Of a stretch of DNA of 5,004 nt, positions 1-5,004 are shown piece by piece. Below the pieces are notes generated by a model. It was not told where the DNA came from. It was given only the letters and a program-made list of their open reading frames with translations, and did not search any database. The DNA is from JBCCIM01 sp045106435 (GTDB lineage: Bacteria; Bacteroidota; Rhodothermia; Rhodothermales; JAHQVL01), in contig JBGCEN010000207.1 of NCBI GenBank assembly GCA_045106435.1, forward strand, positions 1 through 5,004. The letters are read 5' to 3'. The first letter of the stretch is position 1. The number at the start of each line of letters is the position of its first letter. The position numbers and the translations under genes were made by a program.

Positions 1-113
1 TTACAATTATGATTTTATCATGACGGCATAGAAAGATGAGAATAGTTTGCTGTTTGCAGCTTATTTTTCGTCTTTGAGAGTAACAGGCTTAAGACACCAG
101 TTTCACAACCGTT

Positions 114-1619
114 ATGATACCCTCTGTAAAAACAATAGATCAGCAAGAAATCAGTCCGCTTGAACAATACTTCCAGCCTTTCAGGGAAGGTATTATCGGG
201 CATGATCAAACATTCGAAACACCTTTCGGAACGCAGCAAATCATCTATGCAGACTGGATAGCCAGTGGGCGTTTGTATGCACCGATTGAAAAGAAAATTG
301 CTGAAACGTTCGGGCCTTTTGTGGGCAACACCCATTCAGAGTCCAGCATTACGGGGACATGCATGACCCGGGCTTATCACGAAGCCCACAAGGTGATCAA
401 GGCGCATGTAAACGCCGGCGAACGGGATGTCATCATCACTGCAGAAACCGGCATGACGGGCGTGATCTGCAAATTCCAGCGTATTTTAGGGCTTAAAGTC
501 CCCTCAAATCTAAAGACAAAAATTAACATTCCAGCAGCCGAACGCCCGGTTGTCTTTATTACGCACATGGAGCATCATTCCAATCAAACTTCATGGATTG
601 AGACCATTGCAGATGTTGTCCAACTGGACGCGGATGACGAGGGTCTGGTTGACCTGGAATCGATGCATCAATCGCTTGAACAATACAAAGATCGACCGCT
701 GAAAATCGGTTCGTTTACGAGTTGCTCAAATGTTACCGGTATACAGACACCCTATCACGCCATGTCGAAGATTATGCATGAGCATGGCGGGTATTGCTTT
801 GTAGATTTTGCAGCCTCAGCGCCTTATGTAGATATCGACATGCATCCAGCTGATCCACTGGAGAAGCTCGACGCAATTTTCTTTTCTCCCCACAAATTCC
901 TTGGCGGCCCCGGCACTTCGGGCTGTCTTATTTTTGATTCTGCGTTATACCACAACCAGGTGCCAGACAACCCGGGAGGCGGGACGGTTATGTGGACCAA
1001 TCCATGGGGTGAGCATAGCTACTTCGAGGATATTGAGGCGCGTGAAGATGGTGGAACGCCCGGTTTTCTTCAAGCCATCAGAACAGCGCTAGCAATCAAC
1101 CTGAAGACAGAGATGGGCGTTGACAAGATGGCTGCGCGGGAGAAAGAATTGCTGGACATTGCTTTCAAGCGATTAAGACAAGTCCCCCGCCTCCATATGC
1201 TGGCAGAAAATCTTGAGCACAGGCTGGGCGTCATTTCGTTTTATGCTGAAGACATCCATTACAACCTCATTGTAAAGCTTCTGAATGACCGTTTTGGGAT
1301 CCAGGTAAGGGGTGGCTGCTCCTGCGCCGGCACGTATGGTCATTTTCTGCTGCATGTAGATCGTACACTTTCAAAGTCAATTACAGACCAGATTGACAGC
1401 GGCGACTTATCGGCAAAACCAGGTTGGGTTCGACTTTCTATCCACCCTACGCTGGAAGAGAAAACGTTGCATTATATTCTAGATGCCATTGAGCAGGTTG
1501 TCGTAAAAATCGACGACTGGCAAAAAGATTATGCGTATTGCAACATCAGCAATGAGTTCACGCATAAAAGCGGCGATTGCCTCGACAAAATAGACTTGAG
1601 CAGCTGGTTTAAACTATAG
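114..1619 (+). CDS. Class V aminotransferase-fold PLP enzyme, cysteine desulfurase/selenocysteine lyase-like
   Basis: A complete 501-residue protein of the fold-type I, class V aminotransferase family, probably a soluble cytoplasmic PLP enzyme. Seen: an EHHSN motif (153-157) like the PLP-stacking His region of SufS; TSCSNVTG (202-209) matching the family SNVxG segment; VDFAASAP (230-237) with the PLP-ring Asp at 231; SPHKFLGGPG (258-267) with the Schiff-base Lys at 261; and RGGCSCAG (399-406). By alignment to SufS RxGHHC, Arg399 and Cys404 match the substrate Arg and catalytic Cys, and Arg440 (GWVRLS) matches the second substrate Arg. About 20 extra residues lie between Cys404 and Arg440, and the C-terminal tail (about 465-501) is longer than in SufS (about 400 residues). 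The ATG at 114 is the only reasonable start: an in-frame TAA lies at 90-92, no GTG or TTG lies between, and no Shine-Dalgarno is evident. It stands alone, convergent with the polysaccharide genes, with no suf/isc partner in view. Family is secure; sulfur- or selenium-removing activity is inference, and other class V reactions (epimerase, lyase) remain possible. Confidence 0.92.
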   Translation: MIPSVKTIDQQEISPLEQYFQPFREGIIGHDQTFETPFGTQQIIYADWIASGRLYAPIEKKIAETFGPFVGNTHSESSITGTCMTRAYHEAHKVIKAHVNAGERDVIITAETGMTGVICKFQRILGLKVPSNLKTKINIPAAERPVVFITHMEHHSNQTSWIETIADVVQLDADDEGLVDLESMHQSLEQYKDRPLKIGSFTSCSNVTGIQTPYHAMSKIMHEHGGYCFVDFAASAPYVDIDMHPADPLEKLDAIFFSPHKFLGGPGTSGCLIFDSALYHNQVPDNPGGGTVMWTNPWGEHSYFEDIEAREDGGTPGFLQAIRTALAINLKTEMGVDKMAAREKELLDIAFKRLRQVPRLHMLAENLEHRLGVISFYAEDIHYNLIVKLLNDRFGIQVRGGCSCAGTYGHFLLHVDRTLSKSITDQIDSGDLSAKPGWVRLSIHPTLEEKTLHYILDAIEQVVVKIDDWQKDYAYCNISNEFTHKSGDCLDKIDLSSWFKL

Positions 1620-1632
1620 ATGGGGGCACAGA

Positions 1633-1681
1633 TTCGCTTTCGCTTCATCTATGGTTTCGAGTTCTGGCTTCATGGTTCTGG
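1633..1681. repeat. Short imperfect direct repeats in the convergent intergenic region
   Basis: Just after the aminotransferase stop there is a tandem 6-mer (ttcgct at 1633-1638 and 1639-1644). It is followed by two degenerate copies of a unit containing cttcat (1643-1648, 1668-1673), atggtt (1651-1656, 1672-1677) and gttctgg (1661-1667, 1675-1681). The second copy is a compressed version of the first. No reading frame or known element is evident. It may be a remnant of simple-sequence expansion; a function is not supported. Confidence 0.35.
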
Positions 1682-1721
1682 GTTAGGGGGGCAAAGTTTA
1701 TCCTCTATTCCACCCTTCCTC

Positions 1722-1781
1722 AAAAAAGAAAAGTTGAGGCCACCAGCCTTAAAACGGGCCAGTATACCTCAACTTTTAAAA
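1722..1781. terminator. Probable bidirectional intrinsic terminator between convergent genes
   Basis: A perfect 11-bp inverted repeat (aaaagttgagg at 1729-1739, cctcaactttt at 1768-1778) lies between the convergent stops, 109 bp after the aminotransferase stop and 43 bp after the dehydrogenase stop. Read on the minus strand, the hairpin is followed by a U-rich tail (the complement of 1722-1728 gives C then six U), the classic arrangement for ending the polysaccharide transcript. Read on the plus strand the tail is only UUUUAAAA, so termination there is probably weaker. The 28-nt loop is large for an intrinsic terminator, and the stem is only moderately GC-rich. The position and symmetry still make this the best reading. 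Confidence 0.7.
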
Positions 1782-1821
1782 TATGCTAGATATTGAACCA
1801 GGTGTGGTTAGCTAGCCGTTG

Positions 1822-3231
1822 CTAAAACTCACCACCGCCTAGCAATACAATCTTCTCTTTGTTATGCGGTATATGCTTGAATGCATTCCGTGTGTCAACA
1901 ACTGCGCGTGCGTGCTCTGCGATCATGGAATATGGAAACGCGCTATGATCTGTTAGAACCACTGCGACATCATGATCAGCCAGTACTTGCTCCGTCAGCG
2001 TAACAGCCTCCAACTCCACGGTACCAGGACCAGCCGGCACCGAGATGCTATCTACATGCGGATCACTAAAAGAGATATTGTAGACGCCTTGTTCATGAAG
2101 CAATTCGATGACTCTAAATGCCGGCGAATGCCTCGTATCATCAACATCCTTTTTAAAGGCTACACCCAGGATGAGCACTTTCGCATCATCCAGACGAACG
2201 GGTTGACGTGCTATTGTACGAATTACGGCATCCTGCACGTAAAAAGGCATTTCGTCATTGATCCGCGCTGAGAGCGTGATGAAACTCGTTTCAAAATCAT
2301 ACCGGCGTGCAAGCCAGGAGAGATAATAGGGATCAATCGGAATACAATGCCCCCCTAATCCAGGGCCCGGATAGAACGGCATATAACCAAAAGGTTTTGT
2401 GGCCGCAGCCTCTACAACCTCCCAGATAGAAATTCCGCCGATACGATCACAAAGCTTGGCGAGTTCGTTCACGAGTGCAATGTTGACTGACCGGAACGTG
2501 TTTTCAAGTAGTTTTTCCATTTCGGCCACTTTCGGGCTCGAAACAGGATGTACGTGTTCAACAACCTGCTGGATAACACGGGCGGCCAAATCAGTACAAG
2601 CCGGCGTAACACCACCTACTACAATAGGTGTGTTAACCGTTGTAAATTGTTTATTGCCGGGGTCAATACGCTCAGGACTGAAAGCAAGGAAAAAATCACG
2701 GCCCAGTTTCAGGTCTTTTTTAGCGCCATACTCTTCCAGAATAGGCTTCATCAGCCCCTCTGTAGTATCTGGATATGTTGTACTCTTGAGTATGATGAGT
2801 TGCCCGGCACGCAGATGTTTGGCAATCGACTCTGTGGCAGACCGGATATATGAAGTATCTGGATCTTTGTGCTCCGTTACAGGCGTTGGCACACAGATAT
2901 AGAAAACGTCAATATGCTCACATGATGCAAAATCATCATCGGCAGTTAATTTCCCGGCATCTACAACCCGCTTGACGGCTTCGTCAGAAATGTCCTGGTT
3001 ATAGTTATTGCCGGCATTCAGGCGGAGCACCCGCTCTTTGTTGAGATCAATGCCTATTGTAGCATAGCCCTTATCAGCATATTCTACAGCCAATGGCAGT
3101 CCAACATACCCAAGTCCAACAACGCCAATAACAGCTTTCCCGTTATCTATTTTGGTTGCCAGATCATGTGCTGGTCCTATCCCCATGACAACCGAGGTTT
3201 TTCCTTTGCTTTTCGTTCTTTGAGATGACAT
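1822..3231 (-). CDS. wbpA: UDP-N-acetyl-D-glucosamine 6-dehydrogenase (WbpA type)
   Basis: A complete 469-residue cytosolic nucleotide-sugar dehydrogenase of the UDP-glucose/GDP-mannose dehydrogenase family. The family oxidises C6 of the sugar in two NAD+-dependent steps, here most likely UDP-GlcNAc to UDP-GlcNAcA. Seen: N-terminal Rossmann motif GLGYVGLP (39-46) with Asp62 at the end of the second strand for the NAD ribose; the KSTTYPDTTE segment (149-158); SPERIDPG (185-192); the central helix around ENTFRSVN (243-250); GPGLGGHCIPIDP (289-301) with catalytic Cys296; and the UDP-binding-domain segment GVAFKKDVDDTRHSP (356-370). The KPFGYMPFYPGPGLGGHC context is characteristic of WbpA-type rather than Ugd- or WecC-type enzymes, though exact substrate specificity is inferred. 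About 30 residues precede the Rossmann strand, more than in typical members (about 420-440 residues). The start is supported by a strong ribosome site 5 nt upstream. It lies 59 bp downstream of the membrane transferase gene on the same strand and is the last gene before the terminator. Confidence 0.93.
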   Translation of the reverse strand: MSSQRTKSKGKTSVVMGIGPAHDLATKIDNGKAVIGVVGLGYVGLPLAVEYADKGYATIGIDLNKERVLRLNAGNNYNQDISDEAVKRVVDAGKLTADDDFASCEHIDVFYICVPTPVTEHKDPDTSYIRSATESIAKHLRAGQLIILKSTTYPDTTEGLMKPILEEYGAKKDLKLGRDFFLAFSPERIDPGNKQFTTVNTPIVVGGVTPACTDLAARVIQQVVEHVHPVSSPKVAEMEKLLENTFRSVNIALVNELAKLCDRIGGISIWEVVEAAATKPFGYMPFYPGPGLGGHCIPIDPYYLSWLARRYDFETSFITLSARINDEMPFYVQDAVIRTIARQPVRLDDAKVLILGVAFKKDVDDTRHSPAFRVIELLHEQGVYNISFSDPHVDSISVPAGPGTVELEAVTLTEQVLADHDVAVVLTDHSAFPYSMIAEHARAVVDTRNAFKHIPHNKEKIVLLGGGEF

Positions 3232-3235
3232 AAAT

Positions 3236-3242
3236 ACCTCCT
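3236..3242 (-). promoter_or_regulatory. Strong Shine-Dalgarno of the dehydrogenase gene
   Basis: Read on the minus strand, AGGAGGT sits just before the ATG at 3231, with about 5 nt between GGAGG and the start codon. It is a near-perfect anti-16S match and selects this ATG over the later in-frame Met16. It contrasts with the aminotransferase gene, which has no recognisable Shine-Dalgarno. Confidence 0.88.
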
Positions 3243-3290
3243 CTTCGTTTTAGGTGGAATCGAGCAGAACGAATCGGAGATTATATGCAA

Positions 3291-5004
3291 CTAACGTGCA
3301 CCGTTCGTTTCTGCATCGATCAGCGTACCGAACTCAGGCCAAGTTGGTAGCTCGTCGAAGCTAAGATGAAATGTTAAGCATTCGACATCGAGTCTTGTAC
3401 ATTCAACACAGATTTCTGTTTTCCGTGCCTCAGTCATCCGGTTCGCCGCGATGACAATGGCCTCAGGTTGATATTGGTTAATGATACGTCCCAAATCACC
3501 GAAAGAGCCCAGCACGGGTACGCCGTGCATTTTCATCCCGTGTTTGAGGGAGTCATCATCGATGAATCCTATCGGGATATATCCTAATTCAAGATTGTGT
3601 CTGCATTCTCTGAGCGTCAATGCGCCGGCATCCCCGGCACCATAAAGAATGACGCGTTTCCCTTGATGCCTTTGAGATGCGATAAACTGGCGAAGTCCTC
3701 TGAAGCCAAACCGCACCCCCGCAGCCATACAGGAGATTAACATCCAGTCAATGAGGAATACAGAAACAGACAGCACCTCAAAGCCAACGATATTTCCCAC
3801 AACAACAAAGCACACAATACCGGAAACCGCTGCCGCAAACACAACACGCAATAATTCTGACGTACCAGCGTGGCGCCAAATACCGCGGTACATGCCAAAC
3901 AAATAGAACAACGCGATCTTAATCGCGACAACTACAGGAAGAATACGCTCCAGTGTAGTTTCTTGTGCGGCAGTAAAACCACTTTCGTAACGCAGATAAT
4001 GCGCAAATATAAAGGCAGATACGATTAACAATAAATCGGCAATAACACCAAAAGAAGCCTTCCAACTCTTGCCAAACAACGCATGAAGCATGGCAAAAAA
4101 CTTCTCATTAAAGATGTACGCCCGCGTAGAGAAGAACCCAAGACTTTCACTTTTCCGGTACACGTCGACACTTGCGAGGTATACCCCAAATACGGTTAAG
4201 GCAACCGCCATCAACAGAAAGAGTGCATAAAAAAGGCGCGGTTCTGTAAATTGAAAAAGAAGGGCCACAACGCCAAACAGCAGGCTCACGCCATAAAGGG
4301 TTAATACCGCTTTACTCTCAGAAAGCCCCAAAAATACCAGTCGATGAGAACTATGATCTCGCCCGCCTTGAGAAATTGAACGGCCGGCCAGTGTCCGGAC
4401 GATGGTCACAAGCGTTGTATCAAAAATAGGGATGGCCATGACCATCGCAGACATCAAGTATGCGGTAAAGAGCCCGGTGGTCTCTGCTTCGTTTTGTATG
4501 ATAATGGCGAGGGACGCAATTACATATCCCAGAAACATGCTCCCACTATCGCCCATAAAGATGCGCGCCGGCTTGAAGTTAAAGACGAGGAAGCCAGCTG
4601 TTACGCCTGCAATAACCAGAGAAATTGCCAGCGTAGCATCATTGCCCGTCATGTACGACAAGGCAGCCAAGACCAATGCTGCAATGGATGAGATACCGGC
4701 AGCCAGCCCATCCATGTTATCGAGCAAATTGATGGCATTGGTAATCCCGATGGTCCAAAAGAAGGTAAGAGGCACGACAACCCAGAAAGGGAGGCCTTCC
4801 CCAAAGGAGTATCCTGCGAGCAGCAACAAGCCGGCAGAAATCACTTGTGCCACAAGTTTACCCCCAGGCCTGACGGTCTTCAAATCATCAACCAGGCCGG
4901 TGATAAACATGATAGAAGCCCCAAGCCATACAGGCCAGGGTACATCAAACAAGAAAAGTGAACACAGGGTTATCGTTGCTCCGGCGTATATTGCTATCCC
5001 ACCC
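3291..5004 (-). CDS. Fusion: WecA/MraY-like sugar-1-phosphate transferase plus FlaA1/CapD-type N-terminal domain (5' end off window)
   Basis: An integral membrane protein whose C-terminal 570 residues are visible. Numbering here starts at the codon at 5003-5001. The frame stays open to the right edge and includes GGIAI, an early conserved WecA-family motif, so the TTG at 4952 is an internal Leu and not the start. Part 1 (about 1-290) is a polyprenyl-phosphate N-acetylhexosamine-1-phosphate transferase: VDD (38-40), NAINLLDNMDG (89-99), MGDSGSMFLG (150-159), IFDTT (193-197) and the cytoplasmic DHSSH loop (216-220), among many hydrophobic helices. Part 2 (about 317-570) resembles the N-terminal half of FlaA1/WbpM/CapD proteins: four predicted membrane segments (roughly 317-337, 355-370, 385-407, 413-430), the GMYRGIWRHAGTSELLR signature, then a Rossmann-like domain with GAGDAG (455-460) and GFIDDD (479-484). 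The protein then stops; the catalytic SDR epimerase/dehydratase domain usual in that family is missing. Likely role: starting lipid-linked O-antigen or capsule synthesis at the inner membrane. Both modules are clear; the role of the second is unknown. Confidence 0.92.
   Translation of the reverse strand, partial: GGIAIYAGATITLCSLFLFDVPWPVWLGASIMFITGLVDDLKTVRPGGKLVAQVISAGLLLLAGYSFGEGLPFWVVVPLTFFWTIGITNAINLLDNMDGLAAGISSIAALVLAALSYMTGNDATLAISLVIAGVTAGFLVFNFKPARIFMGDSGSMFLGYVIASLAIIIQNEAETTGLFTAYLMSAMVMAIPIFDTTLVTIVRTLAGRSISQGGRDHSSHRLVFLGLSESKAVLTLYGVSLLFGVVALLFQFTEPRLFYALFLLMAVALTVFGVYLASVDVYRKSESLGFFSTRAYIFNEKFFAMLHALFGKSWKASFGVIADLLLIVSAFIFAHYLRYESGFTAAQETTLERILPVVVAIKIALFYLFGMYRGIWRHAGTSELLRVVFAAAVSGIVCFVVVGNIVGFEVLSVSVFLIDWMLISCMAAGVRFGFRGLRQFIASQRHQGKRVILYGAGDAGALTLRECRHNLELGYIPIGFIDDDSLKHGMKMHGVPVLGSFGDLGRIINQYQPEAIVIAANRMTEARKTEICVECTRLDVECLTFHLSFDELPTWPEFGTLIDAETNGAR

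Noticed and set aside
1..113. Possible promoter upstream of the aminotransferase, including TTTG/TTGCTG-like hexamers around 46-58 and a small palindrome at 9-21.
   Set aside because: No matching -10 or -7 element lies at a credible spacing, and the 5-bp palindrome is what AT-rich DNA gives by chance.
18..335. A 105-residue minus-strand frame overlapping the start of the aminotransferase gene.
   Set aside because: It overlaps a strongly supported coding region on the other strand and shows no recognisable motif or ribosome site.
1620..1821. A small gene or ncRNA in the convergent gap.
   Set aside because: No open frame with a ribosome site is present, and the only clear structure is the terminator-like hairpin.
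2399..2902. A 167-residue open frame on the plus strand, antisense to the dehydrogenase gene.
   Set aside because: It lies wholly opposite a gene with clear family motifs, is low-complexity and Ser-rich, has no ribosome site, and resembles no family I know. It is a shadow frame.
4950..4952. TTG as the start codon of the transferase fusion gene.
   Set aside because: The frame is open to the window edge, and the upstream codons encode the conserved GGIAI motif of WecA-like transferases. The gene is cut by the window and the TTG is internal.
1..5004. CRISPR arrays, tRNA or rRNA genes, insertion sequences, toxin-antitoxin or phage genes.
   Set aside because: No repeat-spacer array, clover-leaf candidate, transposase motif or terminal inverted repeats were seen; the window is almost fully occupied by three conserved genes.

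Overview
The window looks like chromosomal DNA from a free-living Gram-negative-type bacterium of moderate GC (around one half by eye). The genes are long and intact, and nothing indicates phage, plasmid or transposon content. The taxon cannot be fixed from the sequence. A Bacteroidota/Rhodothermota-like lineage is a weak guess, based on my recollection that long class V aminotransferases with an RGGCSCAG motif are common there.

Layout: positions 1-113 are an AT-rich leader with no gene and no promoter I can defend. A plus-strand gene (114-1619) encodes a complete class V, PLP-dependent aminotransferase-fold protein of the cysteine desulfurase/selenocysteine lyase-like group. A 202-bp convergent intergenic region (1620-1821) follows. 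It holds a short imperfect repeat and a perfect 11-bp inverted repeat that is probably a shared terminator. Two minus-strand genes fill the rest: a WbpA-type UDP-N-acetylglucosamine 6-dehydrogenase (1822-3231, with a strong Shine-Dalgarno) and, 59 bp upstream of it, a large membrane protein (3291 to the right edge, 5' end missing). The membrane protein joins a WecA/MraY-like polyprenyl-phosphate sugar-1-phosphate transferase to the membrane and nucleotide-binding N-terminal half of a FlaA1/CapD/WbpM-type protein.

The two minus-strand genes most likely form the end of a surface-polysaccharide (O-antigen or capsule) operon. The fusion protein would start the lipid-linked glycan by loading a HexNAc-1-phosphate onto undecaprenyl phosphate. 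The dehydrogenase would supply UDP-N-acetylglucosaminuronic acid as a building block or precursor. The terminator and the convergent aminotransferase gene mark the operon's 3' end. The aminotransferase is on its own transcript, and no functional link to the glycan genes is visible.

The main item for follow-up is the fusion architecture, in which the usual catalytic SDR domain of the FlaA1/CapD half is absent. I found no CRISPR array, tRNA, rRNA, insertion sequence or evident new defence system.
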